A stretch of 64,000 nucleotides of DNA, from the NCBI GenBank assembly GCA_024236095.1, contig JACKLD010000012.1:310001-374000 (forward strand), in the 5' to 3' direction. This stretch comes from Pseudomonadaceae bacterium (lineage in GTDB: Bacteria; Pseudomonadota; Alphaproteobacteria; UBA2136; UBA6156). This document shows positions 8,106 to 17,200 of this stretch, in pieces. The notes below the pieces were generated by a model that saw nothing but the letters and a program-made list of their open reading frames with translations, was not told where the DNA came from and did no database searches. Numbering within the stretch: position 1 is the stretch's first letter; each line of letters starts with the position of its first letter. A program made the position numbers and the translations under genes.

Positions 8106-8861
8106 ATGACGGAACTTGCCTTCCCCGCCAACCACCTTGAACGTGTCAACGCCCGCAGGTGCGGCCCCACGCCATTTTTTGCCGAAAGCGCCCGCCGCCT
8201 CTCCGACCGCCTTGCCGACACCAAACGCGGCTTCCCCTCCATCCTCAACATCTCTGCCGATGCAGGCGCCACCCAAGCCCTTCACCCCACCGCCGACAAC
8301 CGGCCAACCTCCAACGCCTACCACCTTCTCCTCGCCAACCTCACCCTCACCACGCAGGATGACCCCGTCACCACCTTCTACAAGCACCTCCAACACCTCG
8401 CCCCAGATGGCCTTTTCCTCGCCAGCACCTTGGGGGCAACAAGCTTTGCGGAATTCCGCAACGCCTTCCACGCCGCAGGCCTTCCCGCTACCGCCCGCAC
8501 CACGCCGCTGCCGGATGTCCAAGAATGCGGCACCCTGCTCCAACGCCTCAAACTGGCCCTGCCGGTGGTCGACCGCGACCTCATCACCCTCACCTTCCCC
8601 GATTTCCCCACGCTCTACCGATTCCTCCGCGCCCATGGCAGCCACAACTGGCATCCTGCCCGCAGCCCCCACCTGCTCACCCCGCGCCAGCTTAGCGCCA
8701 TGGAAGCCGCCTACCGCACCCTCCACCCCCGCACCGATGGCCTCATCCCGCTTACGCTGGAACTCATCTACCTTCACGGCTGGCAGCCCCATGCCAGCCA
8801 GCAACAGCCCCTCTCACCCGGCCAAGGTAAGATCTCGCTGGTCAAAATCCTTTCTTCCTAG
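8106..8861 (+). CDS. NDUFAF5/BioC-like SAM-dependent methyltransferase
   Basis: A 251-residue protein of the alphaproteobacterial BioC/NDUFAF5-like group. Recognisable family segments are HLERVNARR at the start, SFAEFRNAFHAAGL, DVQECGTLLQRLKLALPVVDRD (written here in part), LIYLHGWQPHASQQQPLSPG and a final SLVKIL. The usual glycine-rich SAM loop near residue 45 is degenerate (LNISADAGATQ instead of a DLGxGxG motif). Mitochondrial NDUFAF5 hydroxylates an arginine in complex I, and BioC methylates malonyl-ACP; which role applies here is not clear. It is divergent from comF, a common neighbour pair in this class. Confidence 0.75.
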   Translation: MTELAFPANHLERVNARRCGPTPFFAESARRLSDRLADTKRGFPSILNISADAGATQALHPTADNRPTSNAYHLLLANLTLTTQDDPVTTFYKHLQHLAPDGLFLASTLGATSFAEFRNAFHAAGLPATARTTPLPDVQECGTLLQRLKLALPVVDRDLITLTFPDFPTLYRFLRAHGSHNWHPARSPHLLTPRQLSAMEAAYRTLHPRTDGLIPLTLELIYLHGWQPHASQQQPLSPGQGKISLVKILSS

Positions 8862-8925
8862 AAGGTGTTACCAAAACGACAAACCACCTGTCTACCGACA
8901 CCTCCGACGCCTCTTTACCCCCCTG

Positions 8926-8952
8926 TCATCCCGGCGTAGGCCAGGATCCACG
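8926..8952. repeat. Short palindromic repeat, GTCATCC...GGATCC type
   Basis: GTCATCCCGGCGTAGGCC then AGGATCCAC, an imperfect copy of the dispersed GTCATTCC/GGAATCC hairpin family found through the window. Confidence 0.6.
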
Positions 8953-8983
8953 AACAACATCCAAGCAGCGCAGCGTTCCTTTT

Positions 8984-9166
8984 TCACCCCCGCACCACCT
9001 CACTCACAGCAGACGCCACCCGCACATCCCCCGCCTGCAAGGTATAATCCACCAACGCCCAACCCCCAAACCAACTTACCAACACCAACAACACCCATGC
9101 CCGCAATTGGTTCACCAACCATGCCCCCATCGTTTCTTCCTTCACACAAAGCTCACGCCAACCCAT
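8984..9166 (-). CDS. Small single-span membrane protein
   Basis: A 60-residue ORF with one clear membrane helix (about residues 20-42, AWVLLVLVSWFGGWALVDY). A full AAGGAG ribosome site sits 9 nt before the ATG, which makes it a convincing gene. It begins 42 nt after the stop of the UmuD-like gene on the same strand, so it is probably co-transcribed. Function unknown. Confidence 0.65.
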   Translation of the reverse strand: MGWRELCVKEETMGAWLVNQLRAWVLLVLVSWFGGWALVDYTLQAGDVRVASAVSEVVRG

Positions 9167-9208
9167 ATCGGATACTCCTTCTTACTTAGCTGTTTTACTT
9201 ATATTTCC

Positions 9209-9727
9209 CTAAAACTGATGCACCACCGTCGTCACCACCCCCATAATCTGGAAGCTCTGCTCATCCTCATTCACATGGATAACCTGATAGTTCGGGTTCG
9301 CCGGATGTAACTCAACGCCGCGCTTTCCCCGGCGGAGGTACTTCACCGTCAACTCCCCGTCCACCGCCGCCACGATCATCTTGCCGTCGGTGGCAGGCAA
9401 ACTGCGGTCCACCACCAGCAAGTCCCCTTCCTGCAAACCGGCATCAATCATGCTGTCGCCCTGCACCCGCACCAGAAAGGTCGCATCGGCGTTGCGCACC
9501 ACATAGTCGTGCAGGTTCACGCGGTCTTCCACAAAATCGTCTACCGAGGTCGGCCCGCCGGCGCGTACCGTACCGCCGAACAGCGGCACACCGGCCCCTC
9601 CGGCCTTCACCCAACTCACCACCTCGTCGGCCATGCTGGCGGGCACCCGCACCGGCACGGTGGGCTCGCCGTATTTGCCGGTTCCCTTGGGTCGCCCCGC
9701 TCCCGGCCGTTTGCCACCTCGCGTCAT
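9209..9727 (-). CDS. umuD: UmuD-like S24 family self-cleaving protease
   Basis: A 172-residue protein. The C-terminal S24 domain has the catalytic Ser92 in GDSM and Lys129 in LTVKYL, a 37-residue spacing equal to that of E. coli UmuD. A likely self-cleavage site is Ala56-Gly57 (VRAGG). The N-terminus differs: a basic Gly-rich RGGKRPGAGRPKGTGK segment instead of a LexA HTH. UmuD' is the Pol V subunit for translesion synthesis, yet no umuC lies nearby. The ATG at 9727 is chosen for its AAGGAG site. Confidence 0.8.
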   Translation of the reverse strand: MTRGGKRPGAGRPKGTGKYGEPTVPVRVPASMADEVVSWVKAGGAGVPLFGGTVRAGGPTSVDDFVEDRVNLHDYVVRNADATFLVRVQGDSMIDAGLQEGDLLVVDRSLPATDGKMIVAAVDGELTVKYLRRGKRGVELHPANPNYQVIHVNEDEQSFQIMGVVTTVVHQF

Positions 9728-9754
9728 GACTCTTCTCCTTCTTAACGTGCCTAG

Positions 9755-9782
9755 ATAATCGCACACCTATCAAAATCGTCAA
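9755..9782 (-). promoter_or_regulatory. Putative promoter of the UmuD-like gene
   Basis: TTGACG at 9777-9782 and GATTAT at 9755-9760 with 16 bp between them, in an A/T-rich stretch. No GTTC-N7-GTTC (alphaproteobacterial LexA box) is visible, so SOS control is not evident. Confidence 0.4.
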
Positions 9783-9904
9783 CACAATTTTGCACATTTT
9801 TCAAAAATCTGCCCATTTTTTTAGCAAATCATATATATTTCAATCCGATACTGCTAGCCTTCCGACAATTGGCCCAGCCAAGCAATCAATCAGGGAGTAT
9901 CCTT

Positions 9905-10327
9905 ATGAGTATCATGAAAGAATTCAAAGCCTTCGCCATGCGCGGCAACGTGGTCGACCTCGCCGTCGGTGTGGTCATCGGCGCGGCTTTCGGCAAAATC
10001 GTGTCCAGCCTGGTGGATAAAATCATCATGCCGCTGCTGGGCCTTGCCACTTCCGGCGCCGACTTCAGCGACCTCGGCCTCACCCTCAAGGCGGCCGATC
10101 CTGTTAGCGGCACCGCCGCCGTGGTGCTGGGCTACGGCGCTTTTCTGCAAACCATCATCGATTTCACCATCATCGCCTTCGCCATCTTCATGGTGGTCAA
10201 GCTGATGAACAAGGCGATGCCGAAAGAGCCCGCTAAACCGGCCGCCAAAAAAGGCCCGACACAGGAAGACCTCCTCGCCGACATCCGCGACCTGCTGAAA
10301 AAGCAAGGCTCCGCCAAGAAGAAGTAG
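9905..10327 (+). CDS. mscL: Large-conductance mechanosensitive channel
   Basis: A 140-residue MscL. The N-terminal amphipathic helix MKEFKAFAMRGN leads into TM1 with the gate residues (VVDLAVGVVIGAAFGKIV). A periplasmic loop and TM2 (FTIIAFAIFMVVKLMN) follow, then the cytoplasmic helix (EDLLADIRDLLKKQ). It forms a homopentameric pore opened by membrane tension to vent solutes. A GGGAG ribosome site precedes the ATG; a strong terminator follows. Confidence 0.95.
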   Translation: MSIMKEFKAFAMRGNVVDLAVGVVIGAAFGKIVSSLVDKIIMPLLGLATSGADFSDLGLTLKAADPVSGTAAVVLGYGAFLQTIIDFTIIAFAIFMVVKLMNKAMPKEPAKPAAKKGPTQEDLLADIRDLLKKQGSAKKK

Positions 10328-10345
10328 TCTTCACCCAGGCATTAC

Positions 10346-10370
10346 AAAAGGGCCCTCGTGGCCCTTTTGT
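10346..10370 (+). terminator. Intrinsic terminator after mscL
   Basis: AAAAGGGCC-CTCGT-GGCCCTTTT followed by GTT. Stem of nine pairs with flanking A and T runs. Confidence 0.8.
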
Positions 10371-10416
10371 TATTCAGAGACTCTTTTTTCGCGCTGCCCC
10401 CCTCTCACGCCCACAG

Positions 10417-10500
10417 GGCGTCATTCCAAGGAGCACGGCCCACCAGACCACGCAGGAACCTCTCGACATTTCCGCCGCGCGCAACTTGGAACCCAGCTCG
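10417..10500. repeat. Dispersed repeat, long variant
   Basis: Starts GGCGTCATTCCAAGGAGC and ends CGCGCAACTTGGAACCCAGCTC. The same order of blocks (CATTCCAA, GGCCCACCA, CTCTCG, CCGCGCGCAAC, TGGAACCCAGCTC) occurs at 62201-62310. The ends TTCCAA/TTGGAA are inverted. Confidence 0.7.
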
Positions 10501-10572
10501 AAGGTTACACGCGGCCCAAAGCGGGGAAAAACCGGAACAGTATAGCCAGTTTCGCATTTTTCTATACGCTCG

Positions 10573-10632
10573 CGCCATTCCCGCGAGCCGAAGCGGAGCG
10601 GAGACCAACGCAACGCGTAAAGCAGGAATCCA
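10573..10632. repeat. Dispersed repeat, variant with GACCAACGC module
   Basis: CGCCATTCCCGC...GCAGGAATCCAG enclosing CGGAGCGGAGACCAACGC and AACGCGTAA. The inner module recurs at about 30474-30500 and 41372-41400. Confidence 0.6.
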
Positions 10633-10651
10633 GAAGTTTATCAGAAAACAC

Positions 10652-10870
10652 CTACTGCAAAATTGTTAGCTGCAAGACAGCCCCAACAACAACACACGCT
10701 GTTGCTACCCAATACTTTCGGTTTGCCCAGCGCTCTTCTTTAATCAAATCAGACTCTTCAGGTGCAAGCCTCGCATAAAGCTCAAGCCTTCTAATCGCTA
10801 TCAAAATGCCAAGAACCTCCAAGAAAACACCAATATCCGAAACGGCTATACTTCCGAAAAAACTTTGCAT
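10652..10870 (-). CDS. Small two-helix membrane protein, A/T-rich
   Basis: A 72-residue ORF (77 if a TTG at 10885 is used). Hydrophobic helix 1 (VFLEVLGILIAI) is followed by a charged linker LYARLAPEESDLIKEERW and helix 2 (WVATACVVVGAVLQLTIL). Base composition is clearly more A/T-rich than its neighbours. No good ribosome site is visible. It sits directly downstream of the rrs terminator. Function unknown; possibly acquired. Confidence 0.5.
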   Translation of the reverse strand: MQSFFGSIAVSDIGVFLEVLGILIAIRRLELYARLAPEESDLIKEERWANRKYWVATACVVVGAVLQLTILQ

Positions 10871-10907
10871 GGCAAAGGCTAACAAGCAAACAAATATACT
10901 TCAACAA

Positions 10908-10932
10908 CAAAAAAAGGCCGCCAAAGCGACCT
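10908..10932 (-). terminator. Intrinsic terminator of the 16S rRNA unit
   Basis: On the minus strand GGTCGC-TTTG-GCGGCC is followed by TTTTTTTGTTG. It lies about 60 nt beyond the 3' end of 16S rRNA, so transcription ends before any 23S gene. Confidence 0.8.
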
Positions 10933-10990
10933 TAAATCTCCAACGTCTCGACAAGCAGAACATTTAGCGGGATCCACCCGGCATCCTTAG

Positions 10991-12481
<1,491 letters not shown>

Positions 12482-12779
12482 TGTGGCACCTTGCGGTGCG
12501 CCAAGTCTAAGCCGAAACCTAAGCTCCGTTTACTGTATTGGAATACGATTTTTTCATAAGAAAAGACCGAAAACCTAGTTAACGGTTTCAATTTCGGCCG
12601 ACCGGTTGAGAAACTCCGTCGCGTGAGCGACGTGAGTCAATATATCTTCGGTAAGCCAGGTGAAACCCGCTAACTGTTCTGTACTTGTCAAGACGTTTTC
12701 AATTGTCACAGAGCCGGTCGCGGTTTCCCGCAACCCAACCAAGGCCCCAGAGACTCATCGCCTCCTCCCCCTCGGTGTG
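12482..12779 (-). other. Long transcribed leader of rrs
   Basis: About 300 nt between the promoter and mature 16S, with no plausible ORF. It contains TGTGACAATTG, a further TTGACA hexamer, a CGTCGC-TCAC-GCGACG hairpin (about 12611-12630) and a GGCGCACC-GCAA-GGTGCC hairpin near the 16S 5' end. These are likely antitermination and processing signals. Confidence 0.55.
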
Positions 12780-12785
12780 GAGTGG

Positions 12786-12814
12786 GGTATAGGCCACGCG
12801 CTCCCCCCTGTCAA
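12786..12814 (-). promoter_or_regulatory. Strong promoter for rrs
   Basis: TTGACA at 12809-12814, a 17-bp spacer and TATACC at 12786-12791. Consensus -35 with optimal spacing. Confidence 0.75.
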
Positions 12815-12861
12815 CACCCCGTTTCCACAATTTTGAAAAAAGTTTCCACCCCGCCGCAAAC

Positions 12862-13419
12862 TTATAAAACATCAAGCTGTTGGCCGCAAATCCGCATCCC
12901 GACAAAACGCTCCGCTGCCGGAATCTGCATCAACTCTCCCCGCCCCCGTGCCTGCAACAACTCGTCCAGTTGCGCCACCTCGGCACGGTTTTCCGGCAGA
13001 TACGCCGCCTTGATGAGGAACAAATGCGTCTCAAAGTAGGGCATCAACGCGGCCAACGCCTCGGCGCGCTTTTCAGGGGCAACATCAAACTCCAACACCG
13101 CCGAGGTCTTTCCCAGCCGCGCCAACCGCGCACAGCGCTCCTCGGCAACACCCATCACATAACCGGGCCACCGCGCCATTGTCCAAGCGTCATCCAGCCC
13201 CTGCAAAGCCACCTTCAACGCCGGAAGGCGGTCATAAACACCACCATGAACCAACTCCCGCCACAACCTGAACTTCACCGTCTGCCCGCCCGCATCATGC
13301 ACCCCGCGCAGAAACGTCGCCGCCCCCGCCCGCTGCGCCAGCATCTCGGCAGGCGTCAACATATGGTACGGCAACAACGCGCCGTCCATCTGCATCCTCA
13401 AGGTAGGCAACTCTTTCAT
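12862..13419 (-). CDS. Hypothetical protein
   Basis: A 185-residue soluble-looking protein with an AGGGGGAGGG ribosome site just before the ATG. It has no membrane helix or signal peptide. It contains the segments LPYHMLTPAEMLAQRAGAA, TVKFRLWRELVHGGVYDRL and MPYFETHLFLIKAAYLP. I do not recognise a family. It ends shortly before the rrs promoter and is transcribed in the same direction. Confidence 0.65.
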   Translation of the reverse strand: MKELPTLRMQMDGALLPYHMLTPAEMLAQRAGAATFLRGVHDAGGQTVKFRLWRELVHGGVYDRLPALKVALQGLDDAWTMARWPGYVMGVAEERCARLARLGKTSAVLEFDVAPEKRAEALAALMPYFETHLFLIKAAYLPENRAEVAQLDELLQARGRGELMQIPAAERFVGMRICGQQLDVL

Positions 13420-13597
13420 CCCTCCCCCTATACCATGAAACATCTCAAGAAAGTATTGGCAAAACATCAAAATCGTCACCTTACCGCCACACCCCCCGCC
13501 GCAACTGCCTTGCAAACACCCCCCTGTGGTTGACCATCCCTTCCCTTTCCCCCAGTTTGCGCGCCAGAATAGAAGCTGTTCGAGAGGGAGAACGTTT

Positions 13598-14878
13598 GTG
13601 TTGTACCGCTGGTTTGCCGCGTCCGCTTGCGCCTTGGTGCCGCTGACCGCCTTTGCGGCCCTGACCCTGCACGACGCCCACACCGAGACAAGCATCGGCC
13701 CGCGCGCCGCCAACCCCTTTACCACCCACACCGCCCTGCCACCCATTACGGTAGAGCGCACGCTGGAGCTTGGCCGTGGCGAAACCCTTTCCCACATATT
13801 GGCCCGCAGCGGTCTCACCGTCTCGCAGCAGCAGGCCATGTTGCAGGCAGCCAAAGGCACAACCAACCTGTCGTCGATGAAAGCCGGCACCGAATTCACC
13901 CTCTCCTATACCGAGAGCGCCGCCTACCAGCCGGATGACGTCAAACTGTCCTTCCGCGAAGGCCCCACCGAAAGCATCCATCTGGCCTATGCGGGCGGAC
14001 AAGCCAGCGCCAAGGTGCAGGCCCACAAGCTGGAGAAGGTGCACAGCGTCGCCGTCGGCCATATCGCCAACTCCTTATATGTCGATGCCACCCGCGCCGG
14101 CCTTCCCGCCGCGCTCATCAAGCCGTTTACCGAGATCTTCGCGTGGGACTTAGACTACACCCGCGACATCCACCCCGGCGACACCTTCAAGGTCACCTTC
14201 GAGGAAGTGAAGGATGACCGCGGCAACCGCGTCAAATCGGGCCGCATTCTGGCCGCCAGCTTCACCGTCAAGGGCAAGACCCAGCAAGCCTTCTGGTTTG
14301 AGGACAGCTACGGCCGTGGCGACTATTACAACGAGAAGGGCGAAGGCAAGCGCAAACTACTGTTACGTACCCCACTTGAAGTCTACCGTATTTCCAGCGG
14401 CTTCAACCTGCACCGCAAACACCCGGTGCTGGGCTACACCCGCGCCCATAAAGGCACAGACTTTGCCGCCCCCACCGGCACGCCGGTCAAGGCCAGCGGC
14501 GATGGCGTGGTCACCTATGTGGGCCGCCACGGCGGCCACGGCAACTTCGTGAAAATCAAACACGCCGGCGGCTTCGAAACCGCCTACGCCCATCTTTCCC
14601 GCTACGCCAAAGGCTTGCGCAAAGGGCAAAAGGTCAAGCAAGGGCAGGTAGTGGCCTATGTCGGCAGCACCGGCGTCTCCACCGGCCCGCACTTGCACTA
14701 CGAGGTCATCCAGAGTGGCCGCCACGTCAACCCGATGAGCACCAAACTACCCACCGGCACCGTACTCGCCAGCAAAGACAAATCCCGCTTCAGCAGCATG
14801 GTCGCCAGCATCACCACCACATGGCGCAAAGCGCTCACCCAACTGGCCGACAACGCCCCCCTCGGCAAACGCGGTTAA
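13598..14878 (+). CDS. M23 family zinc metallopeptidase (murein endopeptidase)
   Basis: A 426-residue protein. An N-terminal membrane anchor or signal (RWFAASACALVPLTAFAAL) precedes an OapA/LysM-like domain (ERTLELGRGETLSHILARSG). The LytM/M23 domain near residues 295-395 has zinc-binding HKGTD, the HAGG...AYAHLS segment and HLHYEV. By analogy to MepM it cleaves peptidoglycan cross-links in the periplasm. A GTG start is chosen because GGGAG lies 8 nt upstream and the protein then begins at the signal. Upstream in-frame ATGs would add a non-hydrophobic extension. Confidence 0.88.
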   Translation: MLYRWFAASACALVPLTAFAALTLHDAHTETSIGPRAANPFTTHTALPPITVERTLELGRGETLSHILARSGLTVSQQQAMLQAAKGTTNLSSMKAGTEFTLSYTESAAYQPDDVKLSFREGPTESIHLAYAGGQASAKVQAHKLEKVHSVAVGHIANSLYVDATRAGLPAALIKPFTEIFAWDLDYTRDIHPGDTFKVTFEEVKDDRGNRVKSGRILAASFTVKGKTQQAFWFEDSYGRGDYYNEKGEGKRKLLLRTPLEVYRISSGFNLHRKHPVLGYTRAHKGTDFAAPTGTPVKASGDGVVTYVGRHGGHGNFVKIKHAGGFETAYAHLSRYAKGLRKGQKVKQGQVVAYVGSTGVSTGPHLHYEVIQSGRHVNPMSTKLPTGTVLASKDKSRFSSMVASITTTWRKALTQLADNAPLGKRG

Positions 14879-14900
14879 TTTTTCCCGCTTCATGATGCCC

Positions 14901-14927
14901 GTCATTCCAGCGAAGGCTGGAACCCAG
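14901..14927. repeat. Short palindromic repeat
   Basis: GTCATTCCAGC-GAA-GGCTGGAACCCA: inverted arms TTCCAGC/GCTGGAA. Core form of the dispersed repeat. Confidence 0.75.
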
Positions 14928-14988
14928 GGCGACGAAGCTCTCTCCTTGGCCCCCCCCCATCCCCCGACTTCTCTCCAAGCCTGCCTTT

Positions 14989-15012
14989 GTCACCCCCGCG
15001 CAGGCGGGGGGG
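14989..15012. repeat. Short palindromic repeat
   Basis: GTCACCCCCGC-GCAG-GCGGGGG, a G/C-rich hairpin of the same dispersed type, 60 bp from the previous copy. Confidence 0.6.
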
Positions 15013-15051
15013 GGCCGGCCACACAATGCAAAGTCGTTTAAAAGATCCGCA

Positions 15052-15780
15052 CTACATCATATACTCGTGCTCAGGCAACGCATCCGCCATCTCTCCCTGC
15101 TGAGGAGGAGAATCCCACAACCGCCGCACCCAATGGGGCTGCGAGCCCCGGTCACACGCCCGCCAATAACAATCATACCCGTCCAGAATATGACTCACGG
15201 CCTCCAGCTGATGCCTGAAAACATCCTCGTCTTCTTCCACCCGCCCCTCAGCCGTCCGGTTGTTCATCCGCGCATACGCCACCATGTCGTCTAGGTCAAA
15301 GAACAACCCCCGCGCATCCTCAACCAGATTATCATCGGCCCGGATACCAACTCCCAACACCAGCGCCATGTCACACAGGCCGCTCCGCAACTCCATCAAG
15401 GTGTCGCGCTCCTTGCCGCCAATCTTGTAGCCAATGTCGGCTCCTTCTTCCCACAAGTCGTTCAACCGCGTCCACAACCCCACCAGCATGGCCTTAGATT
15501 GCAAATCCACCACCTCAGCCACCTTGCGCACCGTTGGCATCCCTCGCGTATCCCGCTCCAGCGCATCGCCCAGGCCCCGGTGAAACGCCCCCAATCCCTC
15601 ATCCCACCCAATGCGCATCTTCACCGGCGTCATGTCCGACCGGTTGTCAAACGCCTCCCAACAAGCTTTCCGCGTTTCCAGCGCCGCCTTAACCCCGGCC
15701 ATGCGCGCATCGAAACTCCGGATCATCTCCTCAATCTCCGCCGCAATCTCATTACGCCCGCGTGTCGCGTTATCCTCCAT
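15052..15780 (-). CDS. Unknown helical protein, member 3 of a three-paralogue operon
   Basis: A 242-residue protein rich in Glu, Asp and Arg, with no signal or membrane helix. The N-terminal block KAALETRKACWEAFDNRSDMTP and the late aromatic block GYDCYWRACDRGSQPHWVRRLW parallel segments of the two upstream genes (KAWAALETGD / KLWQALEARD and APYAAFWQRRGVWGK / AEYDALWAERGRMAGN). The start ATG overlaps the upstream stop as TGATG, with GGGAGGGA as ribosome site. I know no family for it. Confidence 0.7.
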   Translation of the reverse strand: MEDNATRGRNEIAAEIEEMIRSFDARMAGVKAALETRKACWEAFDNRSDMTPVKMRIGWDEGLGAFHRGLGDALERDTRGMPTVRKVAEVVDLQSKAMLVGLWTRLNDLWEEGADIGYKIGGKERDTLMELRSGLCDMALVLGVGIRADDNLVEDARGLFFDLDDMVAYARMNNRTAEGRVEEDEDVFRHQLEAVSHILDGYDCYWRACDRGSQPHWVRRLWDSPPQQGEMADALPEHEYMM

Positions 15781-16478
15781 CAGCAGTCCCTCCCATGTTC
15801 CACTTTGCAAGCCATTTTTCCCCAAACCCCGCGCCGCTGCCAAAACGCGGCATAGGGCGCCAAAACCGCATCCAGCGCGGCAACGTCCGGCTCGCCCTCC
15901 CTGCCATGCAACATGTCCACCAAGGCGTCCGAAACTTTCTCCAGCTCCCATGTCGGCAACTTAATCCCGTTGGCATCACGTACCATCGTTGCGTCACCAT
16001 TCACGTACAGGTGAAAACGCTCCATCAAAAAACCGATCTGCCGCCGCTTGTTCGGCAGGTCTTCCGCCACCTGCAACATCAATTCGCCATCTCCCGAGTT
16101 CTCGGCGTCACGCTCGATATCCAATAATCCCCCCAACCATTGCACCACACCGCCCTTGGCCATCACGTCCACCATCTCGCAGATAATCTCATTCTCGGTA
16201 CACCGGCATGCCTCGTTGCTTTGCCCGCGCACCCGCAGATAAGCTTCGGCAATCCAGTCATCCCAATTCAAGAAGTCCCGCACCTCCAGCATCAGGCTGG
16301 CGTCTCCCGTTTCCAGCGCCGCCCATGCCTTGTCGCGATACGCCAGAATCTTTTCAACCTCGCCAAACGTCTCCGCATAATTCCTCACAAAATGCTCAAA
16401 ATCCTCCCACACCTCACGCACATCGGGCATCTCCAACACCTCAACAAACATCGCCTCTCTCCCCTCAATTCCGTCCAT
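15780..16478 (-). CDS. Unknown acidic helical protein, member 2 of a three-paralogue operon
   Basis: A 232-residue acidic protein predicted mostly helical. An N-terminal VEKILAYRDKAWAALETGD block is followed by a Cys-containing segment (SNEACRCTENEIICEMVD). It ends with LDAVLAPYAAFWQRRGVWGKMA. It overlaps the upstream gene by 14 nt and the downstream gene by 1 nt, so the three are translationally coupled. Function unknown; cytosolic by sequence. Confidence 0.7.
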   Translation of the reverse strand: MDGIEGREAMFVEVLEMPDVREVWEDFEHFVRNYAETFGEVEKILAYRDKAWAALETGDASLMLEVRDFLNWDDWIAEAYLRVRGQSNEACRCTENEIICEMVDVMAKGGVVQWLGGLLDIERDAENSGDGELMLQVAEDLPNKRRQIGFLMERFHLYVNGDATMVRDANGIKLPTWELEKVSDALVDMLHGREGEPDVAALDAVLAPYAAFWQRRGVWGKMACKVEHGRDC

Positions 16479-17136
16479 AACTCACCCCGCCAAACAGGTT
16501 GCCGGCCATCCGTCCCCGTTCCGCCCATAACGCGTCATATTCGGCAAACATCTTGCGCGCCTCTTCCGTATCAACCTCTAACTCCACCGGTTCATCCGAC
16601 TCCTCAAGCAATGCCCTCATATGCAAAGCCGTTTCCAACGGCATAAACCTGTGGCGTTGCACATCCACCAGCCACTCAAACTCACCGGTTACCTCAAAGC
16701 CTGCATCAAGCAACATGTCCGTAAGACGAACCACCGCCTCTTCCAGCTGCCCGTTATATTCTTCGGCAATCCTTCCGTCGCCTTCTTCATCCACTTGCTG
16801 CAAAAGACTTCCCGGACGGCTTACAATCCCGACCACTTCCGATTTCAGCAAAATATCCAAATATTCCGCCCGCGCCTCGGCATCCGTCACGCGTCCCTCG
16901 CTGAAGTCCTTGCGCATTTCACGGTAGTTCTCATAAAAGTTCTCGTGTGCCCCCCGTTCCTCGAACATTTCCACAACGACCTTATCGTCTCTTGCCTCAA
17001 GCGCTTGCCACAGCTTTTCAATATCTTCAAAAATATCTTCAAGGGCCTCCAACTGGTCTTGGCTTTCCTCTTCAACATACGCCTCCAACTCCAACCGTAG
17101 TTCTTCCGCCGTATCCTGAAGTTCCCCGTGCGTCAT
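16465..17136 (-). CDS. Unknown acidic helical protein, member 1 of a three-paralogue operon
   Basis: A 223-residue, strongly acidic protein, likely coiled-coil in its first 60 residues (ELRLELEAYVEEESQDQLEA). It then has IEKLWQALEARDDKVVVEM, and near the C-terminus ARKMFAEYDALWAERGRMAG, matching the other two members. It is the first gene after a promoter TTGTTG-N17-TATACA and has an AGGGATGCG ribosome site. No known domain is recognised. Confidence 0.7.
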   Translation of the reverse strand: MTHGELQDTAEELRLELEAYVEEESQDQLEALEDIFEDIEKLWQALEARDDKVVVEMFEERGAHENFYENYREMRKDFSEGRVTDAEARAEYLDILLKSEVVGIVSRPGSLLQQVDEEGDGRIAEEYNGQLEEAVVRLTDMLLDAGFEVTGEFEWLVDVQRHRFMPLETALHMRALLEESDEPVELEVDTEEARKMFAEYDALWAERGRMAGNLFGGVSYGRN

Positions 17137-17168
17137 CGCATCCCTGCCCGATTGTTAAACCCGCCACA

Positions 17169-17197
17169 TGTATACCAAACACAACCTCCAACAACAA
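17169..17197 (-). promoter_or_regulatory. Promoter of the three-paralogue operon
   Basis: TTGTTG-N17-TATACA. The -10 context TTTGGTATACATGT is the same as at the XRE operon promoter (7389-7403). Confidence 0.6.
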
Positions 17198-17200
17198 GCC

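Noticed and set aside
9740..9800. LexA/SOS box upstream of the UmuD-like gene
   Set aside because: Neither GTTC-N7-GTTC nor CTGT-N8-ACAG is present at convincing quality.
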